Origin: Mycobacterium szulgai
Lineage (GTDB): Bacteria; Actinomycetota; Actinomycetes; Mycobacteriales; Mycobacteriaceae
Assembly: GCF_002116635.1 (NCBI RefSeq)
Contig: NZ_LQPW01000064.1
Location: forward strand, 1 to 35,563
Direction of reading: 5' to 3'
DNA: 35,563 bases
Shown here: positions 1 through 9,230 of the stretch, one piece after another
Position numbering within the stretch: the stretch's first letter is position 1
Layout of the letters: every line of letters begins with the position of its first letter
Program-made: the position numbers and the translations under genes
The notes under the pieces: model-generated
Told to the model about the DNA's origin: nothing
Databases searched by the model: none
The model's input: only the letters and a program-made list of their open reading frames with translations

Positions 1-1400
1 GGCGGTGACGCCGGGGCCGGCGGCGGTGGTGGGGCTGCCGGTGGCGGCGTAGGTGCGTCGGGTCAGGTGGGTGCTACTGGCGACGCCGGCATCGGCGGCA
101 ATGGCGGTACCGGCGGTCAGGGTGGGGTCGGCAGAGACGGCACCCCGGCCAGCGGGACCACCGGTGCAGCCGGCGGGGACGGTACTGCCGGCGGCAAAGG
201 CGGCCAGGGCGGGCCGGGCGGCAGTGCGGGGTTCGGTGGCACCAATGGTGATGGCGGCAAGGGCGGAACCGGAGGCACGGGTGGGAACGGTGGCACCGGC
301 GGGACCGGAACCCCCGATGCCGGTAGCGGCGCGGGCGCCGGCGGCAAGGGGGGCAAGGGCGGTGACGCCGGGGCCGGCGGCGGTGGTGGGGCTGCCGGTG
401 GCGGTGCAGGTGCGTCGGGTCAGGTGGGTGCTACTGGCGACGCCGGCATGGGCGGCAATGGCGGTACCGGCGGTCAGGGTGGGGCCGGTAAAGGCGGCAC
501 CCTGGCCAGCGGGACCACCGGTGCAACCGGCGGAGACGGTACCGCAGGCGGCAAAGGCGGCCAGGGCGGGGCCGGCGGGAACGCCGGATTCGGCGGCACC
601 AACGGCAACGGGGGCAAAGGCGGAACCGGAGGCACGGGTGGGAACGGTGGCACCGGCGGGACCGGAACCCCCGATGCCGGTAGCGGCGCGGGCACCGGCG
701 GCAAGGGCGGCAAGGGCGGTGACGCCGGGGCCGGCGGCGGCGGCGGGGCAGCTGGTGGCGGTGCGGGTGCGGCAGGCCAGGGCGGCGCCACCGGCAACGC
801 CGGCACCGGCGGCACCGGCGGGCAAGGTGGTCAGGGTGGGGCCGGCTTGGCTGGCACGCCGGCCACCGGGAACACCGGTGCAGCCGGCGGGGACGCAACG
901 GCCGGCGGTACCGGCGGCCAGGGTGGGGCTGGCGGGAACGCCGGGATTGGCGGTACCAACGGCAACGGCGGCCAAGGCGGAACCGGAGGCCAAGGCGGAA
1001 CGGGTGGCGCTGGCGGGACCGGGACACCGGATACCGGCAGCGGCGCGGGGACCGGGGGCACGGGCGGTAAGGGCGGTGGCGCCGGGGCTGGTGGCAGTGG
1101 TGGGGCGGCCGGCGGTGGCGCGGGTGCGGCAGGCCAGGGCGGCGGGCCCGGTGGCGCCGGCACCGGTGGTACGGGCGGGCAAGGTGGTCAAGGCGGGGCC
1201 GGTATGGCCGGTAACAACGGCAGTACCACCGGTGGTACGGGCACTGCCGGTGGTCAAGGTGGCCAGGGCGGAGACGGTGGTGCCGGCATCGGCGGCATCA
1301 ACGGTGGCACCGGAGGCAAAGGCGGAACCGGCGGCACAGGCGGAGCGGGTGGCACCGGCACCACCGGTGGCAACGGCGGCAACGGCGGCAAAGGCGGCCA
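1..1400 (+). repeat. 357-bp tandem macro-repeat inside the PGRS domain
   Basis: The landmark GGCGGTGACGCCGGGGCC occurs at 1, 358 and 715, with a diverged copy at 1072; a second landmark, beginning GGGACCGG, recurs at 301, 658 and 1015. Every interval is exactly 357 bp, or 119 codons, so the frame is preserved. The first two units are nearly identical, the third is diverged, and the fourth decays from about 1200 onward. The array probably starts upstream of the window. Confidence 0.85.
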
Positions 1401-2325
1401 AGGCGGCGCCGCAATCGACCATGGCAACGCCGGAACCGGTGGCACGGGCGGCCAGGGCGGCGCCGGGGGAGCTACAACTATCTCAGCCCCCGGCAAGGGC
1501 GGAACGGGCGGCAACGGAGGCGTGGGTGGCACCGGCGGCGCCGCGACCGGAGGGGGCAACGGCGGAACCGGGGGTACCGGCGGGGCCGCCGGCAGCGGCG
1601 GTAACGCCAACTTCAACTTCACCGGCGGGACCGATATCGGCGGCACGGGAGGCGTCGGCGGCGACGGTGGCGTCGGCGGCAACGCAAACGCCGGCGGGAA
1701 CGCAGGCGCCGGTGGCACCGGCGGGGCGGGTGGCAACGGCGGCCAGAGCGGCGGCCACAGCACCGATGGCCTCAACGTCATCGGCGACACAGGCGGCACC
1801 GCAGGCGCTGGCGGCAACGGCGGCAAAGGCGGCATGGCAACCGGCACCGGCACTGGTGGCGCTGGCGGTGGAGGCGGTGTAGGTGGTCAAGGCGGTCTAG
1901 GGGGTGCCACCACGGCTTTTGGCAAGCAGGGCGGCTCGGGTGGCCTTGGCGGTAAAGGAGGAATTGGTGGGGCCGGGGGTGGCAGTCTCTCCGGCGCCGC
2001 AGGCGCCGGGGGTATCGGAGGCACCGGAGGCATGGGTGGCACCGGCGGCTTCGCAACCCAAGGTATCGGTGGGGTCGGCGGCACGGCCGGAGACGGGGGC
2101 GGGGGCGGCATCGGCGGCACCTCAACTGCCGGAGGCGCCGGTGGCAACGGGGGCAACGGCGGCACCGGCGGAAGAGGCGGTACCGGCGGCAAGGGTAACG
2201 GCTTCGCCGGTGGCGTCGGCGGCACGGGTGGCACAGGGGGTGGTGGCGCAAGCGGCGGTGCCGGCACGCCTCCCGGAACCGCCGGCGTCGCTGGGGGTAA
2301 CGGCAGCACTGGCACACACGGATGA
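1..2325 (+). CDS. PE_PGRS family protein, C-terminal part (5' end outside window)
   Basis: The frame is open from base 1 to the stop at 2323–2325 and encodes about 774 residues that are almost entirely Gly-Gly-Ala and Gly-Gly-X repeats, the hallmark of the PGRS domain of mycobacterial PE_PGRS surface or secreted proteins. The PE domain itself must lie upstream of the window. The first 1.4 kb is a tandem macro-repeat of 357 bp (119 codons). Beyond about 1400 the repeats become irregular, and a few non-Gly islands appear, such as NANFNFTGG near 1607–1630. There is no distinct C-terminal catalytic domain; the protein ends in Gly-rich sequence. The other frames here are long only because of composition (Pro-rich antisense and Ala/Arg-rich sense) and are not genes. 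Function of the individual protein is unknown. Confidence in the family is high; the paralog cannot be assigned without the N-terminus. Confidence 0.93.
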   Translation, partial: GGDAGAGGGGGAAGGGVGASGQVGATGDAGIGGNGGTGGQGGVGRDGTPASGTTGAAGGDGTAGGKGGQGGPGGSAGFGGTNGDGGKGGTGGTGGNGGTGGTGTPDAGSGAGAGGKGGKGGDAGAGGGGGAAGGGAGASGQVGATGDAGMGGNGGTGGQGGAGKGGTLASGTTGATGGDGTAGGKGGQGGAGGNAGFGGTNGNGGKGGTGGTGGNGGTGGTGTPDAGSGAGTGGKGGKGGDAGAGGGGGAAGGGAGAAGQGGATGNAGTGGTGGQGGQGGAGLAGTPATGNTGAAGGDATAGGTGGQGGAGGNAGIGGTNGNGGQGGTGGQGGTGGAGGTGTPDTGSGAGTGGTGGKGGGAGAGGSGGAAGGGAGAAGQGGGPGGAGTGGTGGQGGQGGAGMAGNNGSTTGGTGTAGGQGGQGGDGGAGIGGINGGTGGKGGTGGTGGAGGTGTTGGNGGNGGKGGQGGAAIDHGNAGTGGTGGQGGAGGATTISAPGKGGTGGNGGVGGTGGAATGGGNGGTGGTGGAAGSGGNANFNFTGGTDIGGTGGVGGDGGVGGNANAGGNAGAGGTGGAGGNGGQSGGHSTDGLNVIGDTGGTAGAGGNGGKGGMATGTGTGGAGGGGGVGGQGGLGGATTAFGKQGGSGGLGGKGGIGGAGGGSLSGAAGAGGIGGTGGMGGTGGFATQGIGGVGGTAGDGGGGGIGGTSTAGGAGGNGGNGGTGGRGGTGGKGNGFAGGVGGTGGTGGGGASGGAGTPPGTAGVAGGNGSTGTHG

Positions 2326-2371
2326 ACCGACGGTGTCCCTGCCGTCACCGCGTCCTACGGGTGCGTGCAGG

Positions 2372-3688
2372 CTACTGCCGCGCAGCGGCGTTGGCCGCCG
2401 CCTGAGCCTGCCGCAGAATCGTCACGACATCGCCGCGGCCGAGGAACATTTCGTCGAAGTAGGGCTGCAGCGCTTCATTGCCGGCGGCAAAGCCGGCTCC
2501 GCCGGGGGCCGGGATGCGTGGCCCGTTCAGAACGGCGAAAAACGGTGTGACATCTACACCTTTGGTCTTCCAGTAAGCGAAGTATCCAGGTTGCGCCGAA
2601 AGCACCGCAGGAATGGCCACACCGCTGCGACCCAGGTATGCGTTTCCCTCGCTGCTGCCCATCCAGGCCAGCACCTGGCGCACCGCGTCAGGGTGCTTAG
2701 AGGCTGAATTGCCCGCTGCGGCAATGCCATTGGTGACGCTGACCCGGCCCTTGGGGCCGGCGGGCATCATCGCCACACCCCAGCGAAAGGGCGCATCGCG
2801 GACCACCGCGGCCAAACTGTAAGTGCCAGACTGGAATAGGGCCATCTTTCCGGCCAGAAATTGATTGCGCGAGAAATCGCCGTTGTCGTTGGTGTCGGAA
2901 GCCGGCGGTGCAACGTGGTCATAGTTGATCAGGCCAACGAGATATCGGAAGGCGTCCACCGCGGCCGGGTTGTCGAAGGCGAACTCGCCGTCGCGCTGAA
3001 ACCACCCGCCGGCCGAGCCGATGTAGTTGAGGTAGATGCCCTGCGGATCGTTGGCGGCGTTGTAGCCCCACTGACGGACCCGTCGGGCCTCGAAACCCGT
3101 TGTCCCCGCGCGATGTCCGTCGGCGTCGACGGTGAGCCGGGCCAGCAACGGCCGCAATGTGTCGTTGCCGTCGGGACTCCATCGCACGTTATCGAGCTGG
3201 GCTGGGTCGACCCCGGCAGCGGCCAGCAGGTCGGCGTTGTAGAAGACCGCGATTCCGGCGTCGGTCAGTTGCGGCACGCCCCACAACACACCGCCACGAG
3301 TGAACTGGTCGACCACCGCCGGCTCCCAGTCTGGCGCGGGGGCGATCCGCATCAGGCGACCGCTGTCGGCGTAGGCGGCGAGGTAGGCGTTGGACACCCA
3401 GAAGATGTCGTCGGCGCTACCGCCGGCCACATCCGTGCGCAGGGTGTTGAAGTAGGTGGAATAGGACACCAGATTGGTGCGCACCTCGATGTTGGGATGG
3501 CTACGGGTGAAGGCGTCGAACGATTCCCGGTAGGCCAACGCGATTGGTTCGGCCCACAGTCGTACCGTCACGACGATCTTGCCGCTACCGGGTTCGCCCT
3601 CGCGGCCGAGCACCACGGCCACGACACCCAGTAGCACCGCGACCATCACCAGCGCGGTGGCGACCAGTGTGGAGAAGCGGGGCCTCAT
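2372..3688 (-). CDS. uspC: UspC, ABC-importer substrate-binding protein (amino-sugar type)
   Basis: Extracytoplasmic solute-binding protein of the carbohydrate family 1 type, and the ligand receptor of the UspABC importer. In M. tuberculosis UspC is reported to bind amino sugars. The start at 3688 gives 438 residues with an N-terminal hydrophobic anchor (about residues 7–27). No cysteine follows the anchor, so it is not a classical lipoprotein. The body has the usual features: a V-T-V-R-L-W beta strand, a YRESFDAFTRSHPNIEVRT region, and an NGIAAAGNSASKHPDA segment. An upstream in-frame start at 3730 exists, but it would place a 15-bp perfect inverted repeat inside the coding region, so 3688 is preferred. 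It is the third gene of the uspA-uspB-uspC set, 82 bp after uspB. No ATPase gene accompanies it, so a shared ATPase encoded elsewhere is inferred. Confidence 0.93.
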   Translation of the reverse strand: MRPRFSTLVATALVMVAVLLGVVAVVLGREGEPGSGKIVVTVRLWAEPIALAYRESFDAFTRSHPNIEVRTNLVSYSTYFNTLRTDVAGGSADDIFWVSNAYLAAYADSGRLMRIAPAPDWEPAVVDQFTRGGVLWGVPQLTDAGIAVFYNADLLAAAGVDPAQLDNVRWSPDGNDTLRPLLARLTVDADGHRAGTTGFEARRVRQWGYNAANDPQGIYLNYIGSAGGWFQRDGEFAFDNPAAVDAFRYLVGLINYDHVAPPASDTNDNGDFSRNQFLAGKMALFQSGTYSLAAVVRDAPFRWGVAMMPAGPKGRVSVTNGIAAAGNSASKHPDAVRQVLAWMGSSEGNAYLGRSGVAIPAVLSAQPGYFAYWKTKGVDVTPFFAVLNGPRIPAPGGAGFAAGNEALQPYFDEMFLGRGDVVTILRQAQAAANAAARQ

Positions 3689-3694
3689 GGGCGC

Positions 3695-3757
3695 CGCCGA
3701 GATTGCCGTGAAGGTCGTAAAGCCTCGCAAATCGCAGCCCTGACGGCAATCTCGGCG
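3695..3757. promoter_or_regulatory. 15-bp perfect inverted repeat between uspB and uspC
   Basis: CGCCGAGATTGCCGT at 3695–3709 is the exact reverse complement of ACGGCAATCTCGGCG at 3743–3757, with a 33-bp loop. In the uspABC transcript this folds into a strong stem-loop immediately before uspC. There is no U-tract, so it is not a canonical intrinsic terminator. It may protect or attenuate the mRNA and set a different level for the binding protein than for the permeases. Confidence 0.75.
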
Positions 3758-3770
3758 CGGCCAAAATCGG

Positions 3771-4583
3771 TCACTTGAGCCCCGAGACCACGATCGAGGA
3801 GACGATGTGCCGCTGGGAAGCGACGAAAAGCACGATCAGCGGCACGATTGCGACGGTCGTCGCCGCCATCACCAGAGTCCACTGGGAGTTGTACCGGGAC
3901 TGCAGATCGGCGGTGGCCACCGTCAGCACCCGCCACTTGCGGCCGCTGGTGATCACCAATGGCCACATGAAGTTGTTCCATTGGGAGACAACGGTGATCA
4001 GGGTCATCGCGGCCAGCACGGGGCGGCTGGACGGAATGATCACGTGCACGAGCACGTCCAGTGTGTTGGCCCCGTCGAGGCGCGCGGCGTTGATCAGCTC
4101 GCCCGGAATAAGGCGAAAGTGCTCACGTAACAAGAAGATCGCATACGGCGAGCCAAACATGAAGGGCAACACCAACGCCCAGAATGTATTGCGCATACCC
4201 AGCTGAGCCATCATCAGATAGAGCGGCACCACGGTGACGGTCGCGGGCACCATCAGAGTCGCGATGTAGACCCAGAACAACACGTCGCGTCCCGGAAAGT
4301 GCAACCGCGCGAACGCATAAGCGGCCAGCACCGAAAAGGTCAGCTGGCCCAGCAAGATTACCGCCGTCATGAGCGCGGTCACGATCGCGGCCCGGCCGAA
4401 GCCGGCGCCTACCAGATCGGTGTAGTTGGACAAGGTGGGCGGGTGCGGCACTTGCAGAGGTGTGCCCGTCGCGAACTGATGCGCTGACGTGAACGACGTC
4501 AGCAAGCCAAGCACGAACGGCAGCAACGTGATCAGCGCGCCCAGCACCAAGCCGGCATAGATGGCGGCGTTACGTGAGGTCAT
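3771..4583 (-). CDS. uspB: UspB, ABC-importer permease
   Basis: Inner-membrane permease of the MalG/UgpE type, 270 residues. It has an N-terminal membrane segment (about residues 8–30), a cluster of further hydrophobic helices, and the conserved EAA-loop signature around INAARLDGANTLDVLVHVII, which docks on the ATPase. It ends with the typical QRHIVSSIVVSGLK tail. The start at 4583 overlaps the end of uspA by 14 bp, indicating translational coupling. It pairs with UspA to form the channel for the sugar bound by UspC. Confidence 0.95.
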   Translation of the reverse strand: MTSRNAAIYAGLVLGALITLLPFVLGLLTSFTSAHQFATGTPLQVPHPPTLSNYTDLVGAGFGRAAIVTALMTAVILLGQLTFSVLAAYAFARLHFPGRDVLFWVYIATLMVPATVTVVPLYLMMAQLGMRNTFWALVLPFMFGSPYAIFLLREHFRLIPGELINAARLDGANTLDVLVHVIIPSSRPVLAAMTLITVVSQWNNFMWPLVITSGRKWRVLTVATADLQSRYNSQWTLVMAATTVAIVPLIVLFVASQRHIVSSIVVSGLK

Positions 4584-5442
4584 AGCTGATCCGCCGGCGG
4601 AAGTACAGATGCTGGACGAATGTGACGCCGACCAGGATGACGAACAGCACCACCGCCATCACCGATGCCCGTCCGATGGCCGCCGAACCGAACGCCTCGG
4701 CGTAGATGCGGTGGGCAACCAGTTCGGTACTGCCTTCGGGGCCGCCGCCGGTCAGGGCGTAGACGATGTCGAAAATCTGTGCGGTGCTGACGATTCCGGT
4801 GACCACGACGAAGAACATCGTCGGCCGCAGCATCGGCAAGGTGATCCGCCAGAATCGCTGCCAGGAGCTCGCCCCGTCGGTGCGTGCGGCGTTGTGGATG
4901 TCGTCGGGAATGGCAAGCAGCCCGGCTAGAAACGACAGCGAGACGTAGCCGACGTTGGTCCAGACGACGACAGCGGCAACCAGCGGCAGCGCAAGGTCGG
5001 GGTTGGTCAGCCATTCGACGCGGCGTTCCAGGATGGTGCTGACTGCGCCGTCGGTGGGGGCCAGAATCCAGCGCCACAGCACCGCGATTGCCAGCGGCGC
5101 GCAGATCCACGGCAGCACGTACAAAGTCCGGAAGAAATTGGTGCCCGGCAGCCCGCGGGCCAGCATCATCGCGGCCAGTAGTCCCAGCACGGTCTGCGCA
5201 GGCACCACGATCGCCACGAAGACGGCCGTCACCAGCAGTGAGTCGCCGAAGCTGCCATCGGAAAGCACCGAACGCCAGTTGGCCAGCCCGACATAGTGCA
5301 GCGGGCCCAGTAGGTCCCAGCGGTACAGGCTCAGCCAGGCGACGACGAGGATGGGCAGCAACAAGAACGCGACCACGCCGAACAGGCTGGGCGCCAACAG
5401 GGCGTAGGCCAGCGCGGTGGTCCGGCGTGGCGCGTCGCTCAT
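4570..5442 (-). CDS. uspA: UspA, ABC-importer permease
   Basis: Inner-membrane permease of the MalF/UgpA type, 290 residues. The first membrane helix follows a short basic N-terminus (MSDAPRRTTALAYALLAPSL), and the EAA loop is seen as NAARTDGASSWQRFWRITLP. The open frame extends far upstream to 6624, but that extension is antisense to tldD and has no permease features; the ATG at 5442 is the only sensible start. First gene of the uspABC operon, divergent from tldD with only 33 bp between the two start codons, so both promoters must be packed into or overlap the coding sequences. Confidence 0.95.
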   Translation of the reverse strand: MSDAPRRTTALAYALLAPSLFGVVAFLLLPILVVAWLSLYRWDLLGPLHYVGLANWRSVLSDGSFGDSLLVTAVFVAIVVPAQTVLGLLAAMMLARGLPGTNFFRTLYVLPWICAPLAIAVLWRWILAPTDGAVSTILERRVEWLTNPDLALPLVAAVVVWTNVGYVSLSFLAGLLAIPDDIHNAARTDGASSWQRFWRITLPMLRPTMFFVVVTGIVSTAQIFDIVYALTGGGPEGSTELVAHRIYAEAFGSAAIGRASVMAVVLFVILVGVTFVQHLYFRRRISYDLT

Positions 5443-5463
5443 GGATGTATTAAAGCCGGTCGT

Positions 5464-5469
5464 TACGGT
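5464..5469 (+). promoter_or_regulatory. Candidate −10 element for leaderless tldD transcript
   Basis: TACGGT matches the mycobacterial −10 pattern TANNNT and ends 6 bp before the GTG start at 5476. No ribosome-binding site is visible. This spacing is what is expected when transcription begins at or next to the start codon. Confidence 0.5.
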
Positions 5470-5475
5470 GTAGCC

Positions 5476-6993
5476 GTGACGCCGAATCGGGGGATCGATG
5501 CCGACTTCCTGGAACTGCCGCGCTACGAATTGGCCGAGGCCGCCATATCGGCGGCACTCGCGGCCGGCGCCAGCTACGCCGACCTGCGCATTCACCGGAT
5601 AAGTACCGAGATCATCCAACTTCGCGACGGCGAGCTGGAGACCTCGGTCATCAACCGGGAGATCGGTTTGGCGGTCCGGGTGATCGTCGCGGGTACGTGG
5701 GGATTTTCTTCCCATCCGGAGCTGTCGCCATATGTCGCGGCGGCCACCGCGCGCCGGGCCGTGCACGTCGCGACCGTGCTTGCGCCGCTGAACAAGGAGC
5801 GCGTCACGCTGGCACCCGAGCCGGTATACGCCGACGCGTCCTGGGTGTCGCATTACGAGATCGACCCGTTCATGGTTCCCACGCCGGAGAAGATCGCGGT
5901 CCTCGAGGACTACTCCGGACGGTTGCTTGACGCCGAGGGTGTCGACCATGTGTCGGCCGGTCTGACGGCGGTGAAGGAGCAGACGTTTTACGCCGACACC
6001 TTCGGGTCGTGGATCACCCAGCAGCGGGTGCGGGTGATGCCCTCGCTCGAGGCGGTCACCGTGGACGCCGATGCGGGCAGTTTCGACTCGATGCGTACGC
6101 TGGCGCCGCCGACGGCCAGGGGTTGGGAAGCCGTCGCCGGCGACGAGGTGTGGAACTGGACCGACGAACTTGCCGAGCTGCCGTCGTTGCTGGCCGAGAA
6201 GGTCCGGGCGCCCAGCGTGATGGCCGGTCCCACGGATCTGGTGATCGATCCGACCAACCTGTGGCTGACCATTCACGAATCCATCGGGCATGCAACCGAA
6301 TACGACCGCGCGATCGGCTACGAAGCGGCTTACGCCGGCACGTCGTTCGCCACCCCCGACAAACTCGGCACCATGCAGTACGGCTCGTCGGTGATGAATG
6401 TGACCGCTGACCGTACCGTCGAATTCGGTTTGGCGAGTGTGGGTTACGACGACGAAGGGGTGGCCGCCCAAAGCTGGGATCTGGTGCGCGACGGCGTTTT
6501 CGTCGGCTATCAGCTCGATCGCGTGTTCGCCCCACGGCTCGGGGAGCCGCGCTCCAACGGGTGTTCCTACGCCGACTCGCCGCATCACGTCCCGATTCAG
6601 CGGATGGCCAACGTATCGCTGCAACCGGGCACCGACAACCTCAGCACCGAAGATCTGATCGGGCGCGTCGACGACGGCATCTACATCGTCGGCGATAAGT
6701 CATGGTCAATTGATATGCAGCGCTACAACTTTCAGTTCACCGGCCAACGGTTCTACCGGATCCGCGACGGGGCGCTGTATGGACAGCTGCGCGATGTGGC
6801 TTATCAGGCAACCACTACCGACTTCTGGAATTCGATGGAGGCCGTGGGCGGTCCGTCTACCTGGCGACTCGGTGGGGCGATGAACTGCGGCAAGGCCCAG
6901 CCCGGTCAGGTGGCCGCCGTCAGCCATGGCTGCCCGTCGGCGTTGTTCCGAAACATCAGCGTGCTCAACACCCGTACTGAGGGCGGCCGATGA
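5476..6993 (+). CDS. tldD: TldD-family metalloprotease subunit
   Basis: 505-residue TldD protein. TldD forms a heterodimeric zinc protease with TldE/PmbA that degrades or matures small unfolded peptides in the cytoplasm. The family zinc motif HExxxH is present as HESIGH (H267, E268, H272). The conserved C-terminal part includes YADSPHH and a GGAMNCGKAQPGQ segment before a final SHGCPSALFRNISVLNT. The start is GTG 5476; a TACGGT −10-like hexamer just upstream suggests a leaderless message. It overlaps the next gene by 4 bp (ATGA), the usual sign of coupled translation with its partner. This matches the Rv2315c–Rv2314c arrangement next to uspABC in M. tuberculosis. All key metal ligands are present, so the enzyme should be active. 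Confidence 0.95.
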   Translation: MTPNRGIDADFLELPRYELAEAAISAALAAGASYADLRIHRISTEIIQLRDGELETSVINREIGLAVRVIVAGTWGFSSHPELSPYVAAATARRAVHVATVLAPLNKERVTLAPEPVYADASWVSHYEIDPFMVPTPEKIAVLEDYSGRLLDAEGVDHVSAGLTAVKEQTFYADTFGSWITQQRVRVMPSLEAVTVDADAGSFDSMRTLAPPTARGWEAVAGDEVWNWTDELAELPSLLAEKVRAPSVMAGPTDLVIDPTNLWLTIHESIGHATEYDRAIGYEAAYAGTSFATPDKLGTMQYGSSVMNVTADRTVEFGLASVGYDDEGVAAQSWDLVRDGVFVGYQLDRVFAPRLGEPRSNGCSYADSPHHVPIQRMANVSLQPGTDNLSTEDLIGRVDDGIYIVGDKSWSIDMQRYNFQFTGQRFYRIRDGALYGQLRDVAYQATTTDFWNSMEAVGGPSTWRLGGAMNCGKAQPGQVAAVSHGCPSALFRNISVLNTRTEGGR

Positions 6994-8363
6994 TCACACC
7001 ACAGCACCTGGTCAACCTGGTTCTGGAGGAAGCGGCGAAAGCTGGCCGCGCCGACGAGACCATGGTGCTGGTCACCGATCGCATGGAGGCGACGCTGCGC
7101 TGGGCGAACAGCACGATGACCACCAACGGTGTCGCGGTGAGCCGCAGCATGACCGTGATATCGATTGTGCGCCAGGATGATAGAGCGTTTGTCGGCACCG
7201 TGGTGTCCGCTGAGGTGGATCCGGCGGTGGTGCCCAGGCTGGTCAAGGTTTCGCAGGAAGCCGCGCGCGCCGCGCCGGAGGCCGGGGATGCTGCGCCGCT
7301 GCTTGGCGATTCCGGGGAGCCGGTCGATTGGGATGCGCCGGTACCCGGTACGGGAGCCGAAGTGTTCACCGGTGTGATCGGCAAGCTGAACCGCGGATTC
7401 CGCGGCCCCAACCGGTTGTTCGGGTATGCCCACCATAGTGTCGAGACGACGTTCCTGGCGTCCTCGACGGGCTTGCGCCGCCGCTACACCCAGCCCGCCG
7501 GTGCCATCGAGCTCAACGCCAAACGCGGCGACGCCAGTGTTTGGGCGGGAATCGGCACGGCCGATTTCGTTGACTTGCCAACGGATTCGCTGCTCGACGA
7601 GCTGTCGATGAAGTTGGGCTGGGCGGAGCGCACCGTCGAGTTGCCCGCCGGGCGCTACGAAACCCTGATGCCCCCGTCGACGGTGGCCGACATGATGATC
7701 TTCCTCGGGTGGAAGATGGCCGGACGGGGCGCGCAAGAGGGTCGAAGCGCGCTGTCGGCGCCCGGTGGCGGAACACGGCTGGGGGAGCGGCTTACTGATT
7801 TGCCGCTGACTATGTTCACCGACCCGGCCGCGCCAGGCTTGGCGTGTCTGCCGTTCGTTGCGGCGAGCAACTCCTCGGAGACGGTGTCGGTGTTCGACAA
7901 CGGCATGGAGATCGCGCAAGTGGACTGGATCCGCAACGGGGTGATCAACGCGCTGGCCTACCCGCGGGCCACCGCCGCCAAGTACGACGCGCCGGTCGCG
8001 GTTGCCGCCGACAACCTCGTCATGACCGGCGGGTCGGTCGAGCTTGCCGACATGGTGGCTGCCACCGAGCGTGGGTTGCTGCTGACCACGCTGTGGTACA
8101 TCCGCGAGGTCGACCCCACGACGCTGCTGCTCACCGGCTTGACCCGGGACGGCGTGTACCTGATCGAGGACGGTGAGGTGACGGCGGCGGTCAACAATTT
8201 CCGGTTCAACGAGAGCCCGCTGGACTTGCTGCGGCGGGCCTCCGAGGCGGGCATCAGCGAAACGACCCTGCCGCGGGAGTGGTCGGATTGGGCTACCCGG
8301 GTGGCGATGCCGTCGCTGCGGATACCGGATTTCCACATGTCATCGGTGAGCCAGGCGCAGTAG
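6990..8363 (+). CDS. tldE: TldE/PmbA-family protease subunit
   Basis: 457-residue partner of TldD. TldE/PmbA proteins share the TldD fold but lack the zinc-binding HExxxH motif, and none is seen here; they shape the active site of the heterodimer. Recognisable parts are the N-terminal MEATLRWANSTMTTNGVAVS region and the C-terminal VNNFRFNESPLDLLRRASEA segment, which resembles the conserved ‘ikNfRfnqSpl’ block of the family. Its ATG overlaps the TldD stop by 4 bp. Only 9 bp separate its stop from the next gene. Identification rests on operon position as well as sequence. Confidence 0.92.
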   Translation: MITPQHLVNLVLEEAAKAGRADETMVLVTDRMEATLRWANSTMTTNGVAVSRSMTVISIVRQDDRAFVGTVVSAEVDPAVVPRLVKVSQEAARAAPEAGDAAPLLGDSGEPVDWDAPVPGTGAEVFTGVIGKLNRGFRGPNRLFGYAHHSVETTFLASSTGLRRRYTQPAGAIELNAKRGDASVWAGIGTADFVDLPTDSLLDELSMKLGWAERTVELPAGRYETLMPPSTVADMMIFLGWKMAGRGAQEGRSALSAPGGGTRLGERLTDLPLTMFTDPAAPGLACLPFVAASNSSETVSVFDNGMEIAQVDWIRNGVINALAYPRATAAKYDAPVAVAADNLVMTGGSVELADMVAATERGLLLTTLWYIREVDPTTLLLTGLTRDGVYLIEDGEVTAAVNNFRFNESPLDLLRRASEAGISETTLPREWSDWATRVAMPSLRIPDFHMSSVSQAQ

Positions 8364-8372
8364 CGTGTGAGC

Positions 8373-9224
8373 ATGACGGCTCCAGTTCTCAGTGATCAAC
8401 TCACGCAGTTGGTCGCGTTGTCTACCGGCGATGCTCGCCTGGTGGGATTGGTGCGACGAGTGTGCGCCGAGGCGGTGTCGCTGCCCCCGTTGCCCGCCGC
8501 GGTCGCGGTGGCTGAGCCCGAGTCGGAGGCCGAAGCCGCCGTCGCCGAGTTTGCCGAACAGTTCAGCGTCGACGTTTCGATGGTCACCGTCGAACAGCGG
8601 TCCCGGCTGTTTAAATACTTGGGCGACAAGACCTTTCGAGATGTCGCCTCCATCTATATCGCCGATTTCGTGCCGCGGGTGCGGGCCGGATTGGAAGCGC
8701 TGGACGTTGGTGCGGAGTATCTGGGATGGGTGAACGGGCCGATCGCCTGGGACAACGGCACCGACCCTTCGGAAGTGTTGTTCGCCCGATTGCTGCCCGC
8801 GGTGGCCCGGATGCGTGCGCTCGATCCGATCACCTCCGAGCTGGTTCGGCTGCGGGTGGCGGCCCAGCACAATTGCCGGTTGTGCAAGTCGCTGCGCGAA
8901 GGAAACGCGCTGGACGCGGGTGGTTCGGAGACGCTGTACGGCGAGATATCGCGGTACGAGGAATCGGACATGATCGATGTCCGCGCAAAAGCCGCCCTGC
9001 GGTATGCAGATGCGTTAATTTGGAGCCCTGCGCACCTCGTCGTCGACGCTGCCGCCGAGGTGCGCTCCCGTTTCTCGGAGGCGGAGGCCGTGGAGCTCAC
9101 CTTTGACGTCATGCGTAATTCCAGCAACAAGATTGCGGTGTCGTTGGGTGCCGATGCCCCTCGGGTTTCCGAGGGCACCGAGCGCTACCTGATCGACGTC
9201 GGCGGTCAGACGGTGTTCAGCTGA
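8373..9224 (+). CDS. Carboxymuconolactone decarboxylase / AhpD-like protein
   Basis: 283-residue alpha-helical protein with a CMD/AhpD-like core: [14 protein letters not shown] followed by the Cys pair in [10 protein letters not shown] (C168 and C171 from the ATG at 8373). AhpD-type enzymes use CxxCxxxH as a redox or proton-relay centre, but here the final position is Arg (R175), so classic AhpD chemistry is doubtful. It corresponds in position and length to the gene downstream of tldE in M. tuberculosis (Rv2313c, as I recall it). A GTG at 8367 is an alternative start. Spacing of 9 bp to tldE and 6 bp to the next gene makes it part of the tldDE operon. Physiological role unknown. Confidence 0.85.
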   Translation: MTAPVLSDQLTQLVALSTGDARLVGLVRRVCAEAVSLPPLPAAVAVAEPESEAEAAVAEFAEQFSVDVSMVTVEQRSRLFKYLGDKTFRDVASIYIADFVPRVRAGLEALDVGAEYLGWVNGPIAWDNGTDPSEVLFARLLPAVARMRALDPITSELVRLRVAAQHNCRLCKSLREGNALDAGGSETLYGEISRYEESDMIDVRAKAALRYADALIWSPAHLVVDAAAEVRSRFSEAEAVELTFDVMRNSSNKIAVSLGADAPRVSEGTERYLIDVGGQTVFS

Positions 9225-9230
9225 CGGGTC

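Noticed and set aside
1..1400. CRISPR-like regular repeats
   Set aside because: The repeat is coding, in frame, with no distinct spacers and no cas genes; it is a PGRS macro-repeat.
117..2348. Long Pro-rich and Arg-rich open frames antisense to the first PE_PGRS gene, and Ala-rich frames in the +2 phase
   Set aside because: They mirror the GGC/GCC repeat composition of the PGRS gene and have no domain or start signals.
5443..6624. N-terminal extension of the uspA frame to 6624
   Set aside because: It is antisense to tldD, is Arg/His/Gly-rich with no permease similarity, and the ATG at 5442 gives the normal length.
6906..8336. 476-residue minus-strand frame antisense to tldE
   Set aside because: Composition shadow of a clear TldE gene; no domain.
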